NCBI GenBank assembly: GCA_021299735.1
Contig: JAJTEM010000016.1
Span: 1-63,478, forward strand
DNA from: Burkholderiales bacterium
Lineage (GTDB): Bacteria; Pseudomonadota; Gammaproteobacteria; Burkholderiales; Burkholderiaceae_B
Length of the DNA: 63,478 bases
Direction of reading: 5' to 3'
In this document: positions 1 to 8,481 of the stretch, in pieces
Layout of the letters: every line of letters begins with the position of its first letter
Position numbering within the stretch: position 1 is the first letter of the stretch
The notes under the pieces: model-generated
The model's database searches: none
The model's input: only the letters and a program-made list of their open reading frames with translations
What the model was told of the DNA's origin: nothing
Position numbers and translations under genes: made by a program

Positions 1-117
1 GGATTGCCATGATCTGGCTGTCGGTAAACCTTGATTGTTTCATTGCAGAACTCTCTTCCTCTATGGTTGAAAATTCTACTTCCGATCCCGTTTATTTGCA
101 GGGGGTATTACCGATCC

Positions 118-2136
118 ATGCATTTGCGCCTTGCCATCCAAAGCTGTCTTTTCGCTTTGTTCACTCTCTATTCGCTTCATTCTGTGGCTGCAGACCGTTG
201 GGTTATCCAGTTCAAAGAGAAAGTTGTCAACAACACTCCGCATGTAGAGCGGTTCGGTTCAAACGCATTCGACCAGCAACGGTTGCTTGAATATCGCGCG
301 GTCGAGTTACGCGCAAGGCTTTTGGAGTTGTCGAGCATTCATAAACGCTCGTTTCAGCTGGTTCGTCCATTCGGCGATCGAGGTGCTGTGGTAGTTACAC
401 CGCGCGACGCAAATATCGATCAAACCCGTTTGCGTTTGTTATCCGACCCAGCGATTGAATCAGTGGAGCTTGATCGGCGTATTCGTTTACATGCCCAATC
501 GCCTTTGATTGGTCTTTTGAATGCGCTTGATCTTTCGCGGCGCAGCCGTTCATGGTTTCACCAGGATTTAAGTACACAGCCCGCCTCTATTAACACCAGC
601 GCCATGTGGGCTAGCTTTCATGGCACCGCACCTACTGTTGTGGCTGTATTGGACACAGGTGTATTGCCTGGCCACCCCATGCTTCAGGGCCACCTGCTTT
701 CTGGTTATGACTTTGTAGCAGATCCCCTGATCGGTGCTGACGGCCAAAGTCTTGCGGGCTCTGATCGTGACCCGGATCCGAGTGATCCCGGTGATGGTGT
801 TGGGCCCGCTGATCTATTGGCTGATCCCGCCTGTGCAGGTCTTAGCCAGTCCAGCTGGCATGGTACGTTTGTATCCGCCCTGCTCGCTGGCAATCCCGTT
901 CCTGGTGAAGGCGTTTTTTCAGTTAACTGGAACGCGGTTGTGTTGCCAGTGCGAGTACTGGGTAAATGTGGTGGATTTTCAAGTGATTTGGCGGATGGCA
1001 TTCGTTGGGCAGCCGGTTTAAGTGTTCCAGGTGTTCCAGATAATCCTTTTCCAGCCAAGGTGATCAATTTAAGTCTGGGTGCCGAAGGGCCTTGTATCGC
1101 TTCCATCGAGGGTGCCGCAATTGCTGCTGCGCGGCAGGCTGGCTCTTTGGTTGTTGTCGCGGCTGGTAACGACGGTGGCACTGTCGATTCCCCCGCTAAT
1201 TGCCCAGGAGCGTTTGGCGTGGCGGCGATTGATCAGGAAGGTTTAAAGGCGAATTACAGCAATTTTGGCTCAAGTATCCAGCTTTCTGCGCCTGGCGGTG
1301 ATGCTGCATTTCCAATCTGGAGTGCAAGTAACACGGGCGCTACAGGGCCCTTGACCAATACCTACAACACCAAAGTGGGCACCAGTTTTTCTTCACCCAT
1401 GGTGGCAGGTGCCGCATCTTTGTATTGGTCACTGAACCCTTCAGCATCTGTAGATACCGTGGAGAATTTGTTGAAAACTTCTGCGCGCCCTTTTTTATCA
1501 CTGGGTGGGCGCCCCACTTGCGCTGCCGATACTCAGGGTGTCGAATGTAACTGTACTCGCGCATTGTGTGGGGCAGGCATGCTGGACGTTACCAATTTAA
1601 TCAATACCCAGGCCTCCGGGGGATTAACCAACCTATTCTCGAACACTGGCAATGTAATACCGCCAGGCCAAACCCGCACTTTCTCCGCATCCGGAACCTT
1701 TAACGCGGCCGGCCAGGAACTGAATGCTGTCAGCTTCGATGTTATTAATGTAATTAAATCATCGCCAGAAGCCACAGATCCGATCCTGTCTGTGAGTGGT
1801 TTGAATGTAGACCTTACTGCGCCTGCCGGTGTGATTGGGTTTGATCTCAGGGCTCTGGCTACTAACGGACGCACTGCCATCGCTTCGGTGATAGTAGCCA
1901 ATCAGGGGGCAACATCCCCTACTCTGCTGGCCAGCCTTCTGTCGCCATTAATCAACGGAGCCTCTACCAGCGCAGGGACTCCGTCCTCAGCCGTCGGCGA
2001 CGAAGTGGTGGGCGACTCAGGTAACGGGGCAGCAGCCACTGGAGGCTCAAGTGGTGGTGGTGGTACTACCGGTTTGTGGGGGTTGCTTGCTTGTGCGGTT
2101 CTACTACTTTGTTTTAAAAGAAAAAATACGCTTTAA
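118..2136 (+). CDS. S8 (subtilisin-like) serine protease with C-terminal sorting-type tail
   Basis: Secreted subtilase. I choose the ATG at 118, preceded by a G-rich stretch at 101-105, because it begins a clean signal peptide (basic start, hydrophobic core, cut after SVAA); the frame is open to 31, but that start would bury the signal. Catalytic Asp in VLDTGV (codon 652), His in WHGTF (codon 859) and Ser in GTSFSSP (codon 1384) are all present in the right order. After the protease domain comes a beta-rich region with a TRTFSASGTF segment, then a Gly/Ser-rich linker, a short hydrophobic helix and FKRK near the end. This resembles GlyGly-CTERM-type tripartite signals that are cut or anchored by an intramembrane protease; that part is inference. 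Substrate unknown. Confidence 0.9.
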   Translation: MHLRLAIQSCLFALFTLYSLHSVAADRWVIQFKEKVVNNTPHVERFGSNAFDQQRLLEYRAVELRARLLELSSIHKRSFQLVRPFGDRGAVVVTPRDANIDQTRLRLLSDPAIESVELDRRIRLHAQSPLIGLLNALDLSRRSRSWFHQDLSTQPASINTSAMWASFHGTAPTVVAVLDTGVLPGHPMLQGHLLSGYDFVADPLIGADGQSLAGSDRDPDPSDPGDGVGPADLLADPACAGLSQSSWHGTFVSALLAGNPVPGEGVFSVNWNAVVLPVRVLGKCGGFSSDLADGIRWAAGLSVPGVPDNPFPAKVINLSLGAEGPCIASIEGAAIAAARQAGSLVVVAAGNDGGTVDSPANCPGAFGVAAIDQEGLKANYSNFGSSIQLSAPGGDAAFPIWSASNTGATGPLTNTYNTKVGTSFSSPMVAGAASLYWSLNPSASVDTVENLLKTSARPFLSLGGRPTCAADTQGVECNCTRALCGAGMLDVTNLINTQASGGLTNLFSNTGNVIPPGQTRTFSASGTFNAAGQELNAVSFDVINVIKSSPEATDPILSVSGLNVDLTAPAGVIGFDLRALATNGRTAIASVIVANQGATSPTLLASLLSPLINGASTSAGTPSSAVGDEVVGDSGNGAAATGGSSGGGGTTGLWGLLACAVLLLCFKRKNTL

Positions 2137-2210
2137 CATAAGGCTGTTTGTTTAAATACAACGTTAGAAGTACAGCTCCAATTACTTACATCGCTCAATG
2201 GTAAAGTTAA

Positions 2211-2234
2211 TTTGCTGACTCGCTGGTCAGCAAA
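2211..2234. other. Stem-loop between the protease and the small membrane protein gene
   Basis: Perfect 9-bp inverted repeat TTTGCTGAC / GTCAGCAAA with a 6-base loop. No T-run follows directly on the plus strand, so it is only a weak candidate terminator for the protease gene; it could also sit in the leader of the gene at 2263. Confidence 0.4.
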
Positions 2235-2262
2235 CATCGCAGTAAATTTTTAGAGGTGTTGT

Positions 2263-2481
2263 ATGAAAGCTCTTCGTTCTTACCCAGGCGTCTTGGTGTT
2301 ACTGTTGATCGCCTCTGCCATGTCTGTTCATGGTTTGGTTGATTACATCAACTATGAAGTAGCTAGCCCAAGTATTCTTGCAGCCCTTGGTTGTGTATTC
2401 TCAGCGATCCTGCTGGTTGGCGTTTATGAGTTCAAATCATTCAAAGCCAACCGGAAACTGACGCGTGACAGCAAGATTTAA
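2263..2481 (+). CDS. Small two-helix membrane protein, function unknown
   Basis: 72-residue protein with an ATG start and an AGAGGTG ribosome-binding site at about 2252. It has a hydrophobic segment at residues 8-27 and a second at about 39-55, then a short basic tail ending TRDSKI, so it is predicted to span the inner membrane twice with the tail in the cytoplasm. I do not recognise the family. It ends four bases into the convergent TPR gene. It stands alone and nothing around it points to a role. Confidence 0.65.
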   Translation: MKALRSYPGVLVLLLIASAMSVHGLVDYINYEVASPSILAALGCVFSAILLVGVYEFKSFKANRKLTRDSKI

Positions 2482-3539
2482 TTGCGTTTTTCATTCTCGG
2501 CAGGCACCTTTTTCGCCGCATTCTGTGCGGCGATTACCGCCTGCAAGTTTTTCTGGGTACTCAAAGTTAATGGGTCCTGGCTGCCCAATGCGTCAGCTCG
2601 AATAATGTAAGCGCGGCTCAGGGCTGTTTCAGCCCGCTTTAAATCCCCTGCTCTGTACAGCACAACCCCCAAATTATTCAATGATTGGCTGGTTCTGATG
2701 TCATTGGGGCCAAATGCAGCCTGTCTTACTTCAAATGCTGTTTGATAATTTTTTGCGGCTTCTGCCAGTTTTTCGCTGCGCATTTGAAGTGTGCCCAAAA
2801 ATGTAAGAATTTCAGCCCGAATGGGTTCTTTCTTGTATTGAGCCAAGGGATTGATGATCTCGGCAAGTACCCGAAAGCTTTCAATCGCCTCTTGCTCTTT
2901 TTGCATGTCTAGCAAACCGATGGCGTGATTCATGCGAGTTTCAAGCGTACGTGCATGGGTTTTTCCCAAGCGAATTTCATAAACTATACGTGATCGTTTG
3001 AATGCTGCTTCTGCTTCGGCGGGCTTGTTTTGCAATGCATAGTAACTTCCCAATGCATCTTGAACCATGCCTGCGGGTAAAGAATACCGGCCGACCACCT
3101 GTTCAACCGTGTTGAGTGTTTTTTTGAAGTGGGATTCCGCACGTTCAGTTTGATTGACTTGTGCATAAGTTTGGCCAATCAGAACCTGTAAGCGGGTCCA
3201 CGATTCCGCAGCACTTTGATCTTCTCTGCTTAGCTTGCTGTACTGGCTGGCCTCACTCCAGGTTGAGATGGCTAGGTCTGCCTCGTTTTGTGCGAGGTAA
3301 GCTTTGCCCAAAGTCTCAAGAATTTTTATCCGCCTGGGTTGGGTAACCGGCCCAGTTAATTCAAGCCGGCACGTTTCAATCGTGTTGCTCACAGCTTCTT
3401 TGCCAAAGCTTTTCTCGCAACGGGTCAAGTCCGAAACAGCCTCCTGGGCCCAAGCGGTGGGTGCAAGCGCCCAAGCGCAGACACCGAAAAAAAGAGAAAA
3501 AGTCCAAGCGCCTTTCATAAACACCATGGTTGTTGTCAT
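2478..3539 (-). CDS. Exported tetratricopeptide-repeat protein
   Basis: About 350 residues. The N-terminus has a signal peptide (hydrophobic stretch ending APTAWA, cut before QEA). The rest is helical repeats with TPR spacing, about 42 residues per unit in the later part, as in kinesin-light-chain type TPRs: motifs such as LGKAYLAQNEADLA, LGSYYALQNKPAEAEAAF and LNNLGVVLYRAGDLKRAE. Such proteins act as periplasmic or outer-membrane protein-protein scaffolds; the partner cannot be told from here. The start is uncertain: the frame is open up to 3596, and ATGs at 3539, 3527 and 3518 all leave the signal peptide intact, none with a strong ribosome-binding site. Confidence 0.8.
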   Translation of the reverse strand: MTTTMVFMKGAWTFSLFFGVCAWALAPTAWAQEAVSDLTRCEKSFGKEAVSNTIETCRLELTGPVTQPRRIKILETLGKAYLAQNEADLAISTWSEASQYSKLSREDQSAAESWTRLQVLIGQTYAQVNQTERAESHFKKTLNTVEQVVGRYSLPAGMVQDALGSYYALQNKPAEAEAAFKRSRIVYEIRLGKTHARTLETRMNHAIGLLDMQKEQEAIESFRVLAEIINPLAQYKKEPIRAEILTFLGTLQMRSEKLAEAAKNYQTAFEVRQAAFGPNDIRTSQSLNNLGVVLYRAGDLKRAETALSRAYIIRADALGSQDPLTLSTQKNLQAVIAAQNAAKKVPAENEKRN

Positions 3540-3623
3540 TTTATTGTTGTTACTGAAGAGTATTACTAAAACCGATTGCCTTGTTTGCAAGTACAAAGGT
3601 TAATAGCAACGTTACTAGTCATC

Positions 3624-3854
3624 ATGAGCCATCATTCAAGCGTTGAAGTAAACCAGGTAAAAAATTTGGGAAAGAAATTTGAAACTCTTGCACTGGTTGA
3701 CAGACTCATGGAAGAGAACGAAGCTCTTAAACATGAGCTTAACCTAAAAACAGCCCGTTTAAGAACCCTGCAAAAGGCAGTGCATGCGTTTTTGATGGGA
3801 ACCGACAATTACGACAGCAACAAAGCAAAGCTGATAGAGGAAAGCAAGGAGTAG
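3624..3854 (+). CDS. Small coiled-coil protein, function unknown
   Basis: 76 residues from the ATG at 3624 (the frame is open to 3576 but without a better start). The middle, LVDRLMEENEALKHELNLKTARLRTL, has heptad-like leucines and is probably a coiled coil. The stop codon is two bases before the ATG of the DUF3135 gene, and the ribosome-binding site of that gene lies inside this one, so the two are co-transcribed and probably translationally coupled. I do not recognise a family. It may be a structural partner of the DUF3135 protein. Confidence 0.6.
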   Translation: MSHHSSVEVNQVKNLGKKFETLALVDRLMEENEALKHELNLKTARLRTLQKAVHAFLMGTDNYDSNKAKLIEESKE

Positions 3855-3856
3855 CC

Positions 3857-4279
3857 ATGACACACTTTGATTTCAAGGAATGGGCCGATCTTTACCAAGT
3901 TGACCCTGTCGCTTTTGAGCAGCGCCGGGAAGCGGTACTCGAAGGTTACGTAGCCACTGTGGATACCGAAAATCGATTGGCGCTTGAACAAACTTTATTC
4001 AAGATTCGTATGGTGCGGCAGCGCTCCAAAAGCCCGCTGCAGTCGGCACTGGAGTCATCAAAACTGATGTGGGAATCATTTGGAAAGCTGCGCGAGCATG
4101 TTCAAAAGCTGGAGCAGGAGCTTAACCCTGCTCCACTGAGGCAAAACGGATTGCGTTTGATCGATCAAAACCAAACGCATACTGATTCTTCGGCAGATCG
4201 TGCAGCCAAGCAAGCCGACCCTGAAGCCAACCTGGCACGAGTTATTCCTTTTACGGCTTCAGGCAAACGCGCCCGGTAA
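3857..4279 (+). CDS. DUF3135 family protein
   Basis: 140 residues; start fixed by AAGGAG at 3846-3851. Residues 1-85 match my memory of the DUF3135 family: FDFKEWADLYQVDP, FEQRREAVLE, then a basic FKIRMVRQRSKSPLQSAL segment and MWESFGKLREH. In the family this region binds no known ligand and has no assigned reaction. The last 55 residues are polar, low in complexity and unlike the domain, so probably disordered. It is the second gene of a two-gene unit with the coiled-coil gene. Its last 29 bases overlap the end of the convergent SIMPL-domain gene. Confidence 0.65.
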   Translation: MTHFDFKEWADLYQVDPVAFEQRREAVLEGYVATVDTENRLALEQTLFKIRMVRQRSKSPLQSALESSKLMWESFGKLREHVQKLEQELNPAPLRQNGLRLIDQNQTHTDSSADRAAKQADPEANLARVIPFTASGKRAR

Positions 4280-4973
4280 CCGAAACACTCACCCTGCTTG
4301 AACCAGCGGCTGGGGCTACTTCCACGCTTTTGCTCATTATGTCCGCAGAGGCTGCGTACATTCTGGGGTAAGAAGGTGGGCCCTGGTTCTCGTCGTTAAT
4401 CGACACTTCACCCAAGGTATAGCCAGTTTTTCCAAAACCCTTCGCGGCAACGCTTGCTTTGCTCTGAAACTCTTTCATCGCACTTTGCAGCAATTTCTCA
4501 CGGCTCTGTTCAATACGGCCCTCACTTGGAAAATATTCCAGATTACTCAGGGTTAAGCCTTCTGCAACATTCAGGTTTTTCTGGGTTTTCAAAGCCTGCA
4601 CAGGCATTTCAAAGGTGAGTGAACCCACGCCTTGCCAGGTTTGAATTGAATTGTTTTTCCCATATTGCGGATAAGTTTGAATATTGTTTTTCAGCTTGTT
4701 GATCTCTTTGTTTTTCTGCAAGTTGTTGATCGATTTTTCCAGCACAGTGTTCACGGCTGTCATCGCCTCATTGGCTGTACCCGCCTGAATTTGTACCTGC
4801 CAGTTCAAACGCACCATGTCATTGTCCACGTCTTCACTGCTAACTGCATTCAGGTTCACTGCGGGTGTTTTCTCGCACAGGTCTGCAAAGGCAACTGACG
4901 GAGCCAACAAACCAATAGAGGTACCGAACAAAACAATTCTCAAGGTGTTGGATAATTTCATATGTGTTCTCAT
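4251..4973 (-). CDS. SIMPL-domain (DUF541) periplasmic protein
   Basis: About 240 residues. The start at 4973 (or the ATG at 4961, four codons on) gives a signal peptide ending PSVAFA before DLCEKTP; the frame is open to 5084 but the extra residues make no sense ahead of a signal. The mature part has the SIMPL/DUF541 pattern: alternating hydrophobic strands such as DMVRLNWQVQIQAGTANEAM, a central helix region with NNLQKNKEINKL, and an end rich in beta strands (SRVSVSVTGRVCLKP). Family members are periplasmic or outer-membrane linked, some implicated in oxidative stress or signalling; no reaction is established. Confidence 0.75.
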   Translation of the reverse strand: MRTHMKLSNTLRIVLFGTSIGLLAPSVAFADLCEKTPAVNLNAVSSEDVDNDMVRLNWQVQIQAGTANEAMTAVNTVLEKSINNLQKNKEINKLKNNIQTYPQYGKNNSIQTWQGVGSLTFEMPVQALKTQKNLNVAEGLTLSNLEYFPSEGRIEQSREKLLQSAMKEFQSKASVAAKGFGKTGYTLGEVSINDENQGPPSYPRMYAASADIMSKSVEVAPAAGSSRVSVSVTGRVCLKP

Positions 4974-5072
4974 GAAAATGAAATAAGGGACAATTTGCAA
5001 TTCAGGCGTTGCTACAATGACTAAACCACTAACAATAATACAAATAACGCGTAATCCGCATGGCTGGCTGAC

Positions 5073-6152
5073 ATGGCAGAACACCTAAGACAACCGAAGT
5101 CCCTGATCAGTACGCTTTTTACTGTGCTGATTCTGGTGGGGGCTGCCATTGTATTGTCACCCTTCTTGTTGGCAATCTTGTGGGCAGGCATTATTGCAAC
5201 CGCGTTTTGGCCACTGCATTGCCGCATTCGTGGGCGCTTTCCCGGCAAACCCAACGCAGCCGCATTTTTAACCACACTGGTCGTCGCCTTCTTGTTGGTT
5301 GGCCCCATGATCGGCTTGATCGTATTCATGGTTCAAGACGTCCTTGAAATTACCACCTTCTTGCGACAAGCCGATGACGCTGGTGTAGCCGTGCCTGACT
5401 GGTTGCCTCAAATTCCCGTACTTGGTGAAATGCTGGTGGCCAGCTGGAAAGAATATTTGAGTGTACCCAAACAAATTTCAGGATTATTGCGTGAAACACT
5501 GACCCAGCGATTGGGCGATGTGCAAGGCACCGCCTCAGCAATTTTGCTGGAATTGCTGGGCCGAGTTGCCACCCTGTTTTTTGCGTTGTGGGTGTTATTC
5601 TTTTTCTATCGCGATGGCTCTGGCATCAGCATACGAATGAACCGAATTGGTACTGATTGGCTTGGCCAACGCTGGAAGCCTTATGTTTCGCACATGCCAC
5701 CTGCCCTGCGCGCGGCGGTCAATGGACTTGTGATTGTAAGCTTCGCAGAGGCTGTTATCCTTTCCGTGCTGTTTGCTGCATGTGGTGTGTACGCACCTGT
5801 GTTGTTGGGCACCATTACCGCATTGATTGCTTTCATTCCCATGGCAGCGCCAGGCTTGCTGGCCATAGTAGGTATGATTTTGTTTTTAAGTGGTAACGGG
5901 GCCGACGCTGTCGTTTTGATTACCGTGGGCATGTTGGTGGTGTTAATTGCCGATTACCTGGTGCGGCCGTTGCTGATACAAGGCGGAACCCACCTGCCGT
6001 TTTTGGCTGTGTTGTTTGGCGTGTTCGGCGGTGTGATTACCATGGGTATTGTGGGGCTGATTATTGGCCCAGTGTTGCTTGTTTTATTGGTGGTATTTTT
6101 CGATGAAGCATCGCACGCGCACCACCACGACACACCCGAATCCATTAACTAA
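5073..6152 (+). CDS. AI-2E family (PerM-like) membrane transporter
   Basis: 359 residues with about eight hydrophobic helices: two near the N-terminus (LFTVLILVGAAIVLSPFLLAIL and an AAFLTTLVVAFLLVGPMIGL hairpin), then a soluble loop with amphipathic helices, and a C-terminal bundle of helices ending VLLVLLVVFFDEA. This layout and length (family 340-370) is that of the AI-2E/PerM family. Named for autoinducer-2 export, most members have no proven substrate and some act as sodium/proton antiporters, so I do not assign a substrate. Short His/Asp-rich tail (HAHHHDTPES). Convergent arrangement does not link it to its neighbours; purT follows 28 bases later and may be co-transcribed. Confidence 0.85.
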   Translation: MAEHLRQPKSLISTLFTVLILVGAAIVLSPFLLAILWAGIIATAFWPLHCRIRGRFPGKPNAAAFLTTLVVAFLLVGPMIGLIVFMVQDVLEITTFLRQADDAGVAVPDWLPQIPVLGEMLVASWKEYLSVPKQISGLLRETLTQRLGDVQGTASAILLELLGRVATLFFALWVLFFFYRDGSGISIRMNRIGTDWLGQRWKPYVSHMPPALRAAVNGLVIVSFAEAVILSVLFAACGVYAPVLLGTITALIAFIPMAAPGLLAIVGMILFLSGNGADAVVLITVGMLVVLIADYLVRPLLIQGGTHLPFLAVLFGVFGGVITMGIVGLIIGPVLLVLLVVFFDEASHAHHHDTPESIN

Positions 6153-6180
6153 ACAATGATTTAATCAAGCGAGATTAGCC

Positions 6181-7422
6181 ATGACAACAGCAATTCAGTT
6201 TCCAAAGCAAATTGGCACACCATTGGCCTCAAACGCCCTAAAGGTGATGCTTCTGGGCAGCGGTGAACTGGGTAAAGAGGTGATCATCGCCTTTCAACGC
6301 CTGGGCGTAGAGGTGATTGCCGTAGACCGCTATCCCAATGCACCTGGGCACCAGGTGGCGCATCGTTTTCATGTTATTGACATGACCAATTCAAATGCCC
6401 TTCGCGCATTGATTGCACAAGAGCACCCACACATTGTTGTGCCAGAGATTGAAGCAATTGCCACCCCTGCCCTGAAAGAACTGGAGGCCGAAGGCATGGT
6501 GCGCGTTGTACCCACTGCCAATGCGGCCTGGCTAACCATGAACCGGGAAGGAATTCGCCGCCTCGCCGCTGAAAAATTGAATTTAAGCTGTTCACATTAT
6601 GCGTTCGCCGAAGACTTTGAAACCCTGAAGCGGGCTGTAGAAAAAGGCATTGATGGAAAAAAGCCGATTGGTTACCCCTGCATCATCAAACCGGTAATGT
6701 CTTCTTCCGGCAAAGGGCAGTCCAAAGTAGACCAAGCCAGCGAACTTGAAGCGGCGTGGGATTACGCAGGCACCGCCGGGCGCGTTAATTCCGGGCGTGT
6801 AATTGCTGAATCGGTAATTCAATTTGACTATGAAATTACGCTACTCACTGTGCGCGCCCGCAACCCAAAGAGCGGAGCCATTGAAACCAGTTATTGCGAA
6901 CCAGTCGGCCACCTGCAAGTGAGTGGCGATTATGTTGAAAGCTGGCAACCCCAAGCCATGAGTGTTAAGGCACTGGATGAGGCCCGTAAAATGGCGGACC
7001 TGGTTACCACCGCATTGGGAGGAACCGGATTATTCGGTGTTGAAATGTTTGTAAAAGGCGATCAGGTTTGGTTTTCAGAAGTAAGCCCCCGCCCTCACGA
7101 CACCGGCATGGTCACCATGATTACGCAGTGGCAAAACGAATTCGAATTGCATGCACGTGCAATTTTGGGTTTACCTGTTGACACCAGCCTGAAAACACCC
7201 GGTGCTAGTGCAGTTATTTATGGCGGCATCGACAAAGAAGGCATTGCATTTGAAGGCGTGGCGGATGCATTGGCCGAACCAGGCACTGACGTGCGCTTGT
7301 TTGGCAAGCCAGAGTCTTTTCTGAAGCGGCGAATGGGTGTTGCCCTGGCGCGAGATGTGAATGTTGAGGAAGCCCGAGCAAAGGCCAAGCGGGTTGCTGC
7401 GAAGGTAAAGCCTGTCGGTTAA
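6181..7422 (+). CDS. purT: Formate-dependent phosphoribosylglycinamide formyltransferase
   Basis: 413 residues. PurT makes formylglycinamide ribonucleotide from GAR, formate and ATP, the folate-free alternative to PurN in purine synthesis. The N-terminal Rossmann-like part carries GSGELGKE (residues 26-33), [14 protein letters not shown] and the conserved VPEIEAIAT; the ATP-grasp domain shows [15 protein letters not shown] and the metal-binding [15 protein letters not shown]. Length is that of the family (about 390-400) with a slightly longer N-terminus and a C-terminal [16 protein letters not shown]. Cytoplasmic. The purine link is shared with guaA/guaB further on, but they are not in one operon. 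Confidence 0.96.
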   Translation: MTTAIQFPKQIGTPLASNALKVMLLGSGELGKEVIIAFQRLGVEVIAVDRYPNAPGHQVAHRFHVIDMTNSNALRALIAQEHPHIVVPEIEAIATPALKELEAEGMVRVVPTANAAWLTMNREGIRRLAAEKLNLSCSHYAFAEDFETLKRAVEKGIDGKKPIGYPCIIKPVMSSSGKGQSKVDQASELEAAWDYAGTAGRVNSGRVIAESVIQFDYEITLLTVRARNPKSGAIETSYCEPVGHLQVSGDYVESWQPQAMSVKALDEARKMADLVTTALGGTGLFGVEMFVKGDQVWFSEVSPRPHDTGMVTMITQWQNEFELHARAILGLPVDTSLKTPGASAVIYGGIDKEGIAFEGVADALAEPGTDVRLFGKPESFLKRRMGVALARDVNVEEARAKAKRVAAKVKPVG

Positions 7423-7491
7423 GCTGCTTAGCATGTCGGGCTGTGCATGCTGCAATTGCTGTGGCCATGTTGCTCAGATTTGGTCATGGCT

Positions 7492-8400
7492 TCAGTTGTC
7501 AAATGCTGTATTTGCAGATCGTTTCCGTGAAGCATTTTGATTGTCTGATCCGCTAACATTTTCAGTATCAAAAAAACTATCAATCCACAGGTCCAAATCA
7601 ATCGATTCAAGTGAATCTTGATCGCCGTTAACCAAGTCCTCTTTCAAAACCCACGAGGGAAAATTGGAATCAGTTGAGCTCGCAACTGATTGATCGTCAT
7701 TCGTAAGGTCTATCGTTACAGCTGTATTATTTTGAGGAGGCTTGATTAGTCCAGTGAAGTCACTTTTGTTCTTTAACAATAAACGAATTGCCGTGCCTAA
7801 GTTTGCACCCTTGCCTGAAAGGAGCATAGCCAAGTCGTTCGCGGAGAAGCCGTCTTTGAGCAATTGACTCAAGATGTGTTTGTTTTGTGTTAAACCAGTC
7901 AGTGCGGCACCAATTTCTTTTCCTGATTTACCGAGTATCAAAGAAAGGTTGCTTGTTGAAAAACCGATTTTTTTCAATTGAAGCAAAGTTTTTTTGTGCT
8001 CAATTAGTGAAGAAAGCGCTTGTCCTACATTGGTGGCTGTCCCACTTAGCATCACAGCAAGGTCGTTCCTGGAAAATCCTAGGCTTGTTAATTTCAACAC
8101 TGCATCTTTGTGTTGTGATAAACCTTTGATTGCTTGATTCACGCCCAAGCTTGATTCAGACAATAAAGAAGCAATTTTTTTAGCACCAAATGAAGTACTG
8201 TCTTTGATGCCTTTGATTAAGTCCAGATTGTTGAGCAAGGATTCGGCAACCAGAACAAAGGTTCTTTGGTCTGATGAAGAGCCAGAAATACTAGCCACAC
8301 TTGATGAAGTGAATCCAAGCTCACGAAGGGGTTGATAAGCAGGGTGGTTGTCAAATAAATCTCTCAGACTTTTGACTTGATTGGACAAAGGGTTGGGCAT
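7492..8400 (-). CDS. 38-residue helical-repeat protein (TALE/mTERF-like) with acidic tail
   Basis: 302 residues, no family recognised with certainty. Residues 71-222 are four exactly 38-residue repeats starting at F71, F109, F147 and F185. Consensus: F-S-x-x-[DN]-L-[AS]-x-x-L-[SG], then four variable positions, then G-x-A-[LI]-x-x-L, then K-x-x-L-x-x-L-x-x-x-G. A worn repeat may precede them (F30 on). The F-S-x-x-D-L start and G-x-A-L core resemble TALE-like repeats of Burkholderia Bat type (33 residues); LxxxGFSxxxL also resembles mTERF motifs. Residues 223-302 form an acidic, probably disordered tail with TIDLTNDD, ESIDLDLWIDSFFDTE and SRKRSA. No signal peptide or membrane segment. Monocistronic, no clear ribosome-binding site. 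A nucleic-acid-binding or host-directed role is a hypothesis. Confidence 0.75.
   Translation of the reverse strand: MPNPLSNQVKSLRDLFDNHPAYQPLRELGFTSSSVASISGSSSDQRTFVLVAESLLNNLDLIKGIKDSTSFGAKKIASLLSESSLGVNQAIKGLSQHKDAVLKLTSLGFSRNDLAVMLSGTATNVGQALSSLIEHKKTLLQLKKIGFSTSNLSLILGKSGKEIGAALTGLTQNKHILSQLLKDGFSANDLAMLLSGKGANLGTAIRLLLKNKSDFTGLIKPPQNNTAVTIDLTNDDQSVASSTDSNFPSWVLKEDLVNGDQDSLESIDLDLWIDSFFDTENVSGSDNQNASRKRSANTAFDN
7735..8190 (-). repeat. Four 114-bp coding repeats (38-residue units)
   Basis: Tandem in-frame repeats at 8077-8190, 7963-8076, 7849-7962 and 7735-7848. Protein units are in perfect register but DNA identity is low, so the array is old rather than freshly expanded. Variable residues cluster at unit positions 13-16: SSLG, TATN, SGKE and KGAN. 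Confidence 0.85.
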
Positions 8401-8481
8401 GGCGGCACACTTTGTTTTGAATTAAAAACGTAAGTAATCTTTGAGGCCGCCCCAGTTCAACCAATTAAAGGTTAACCCGGT

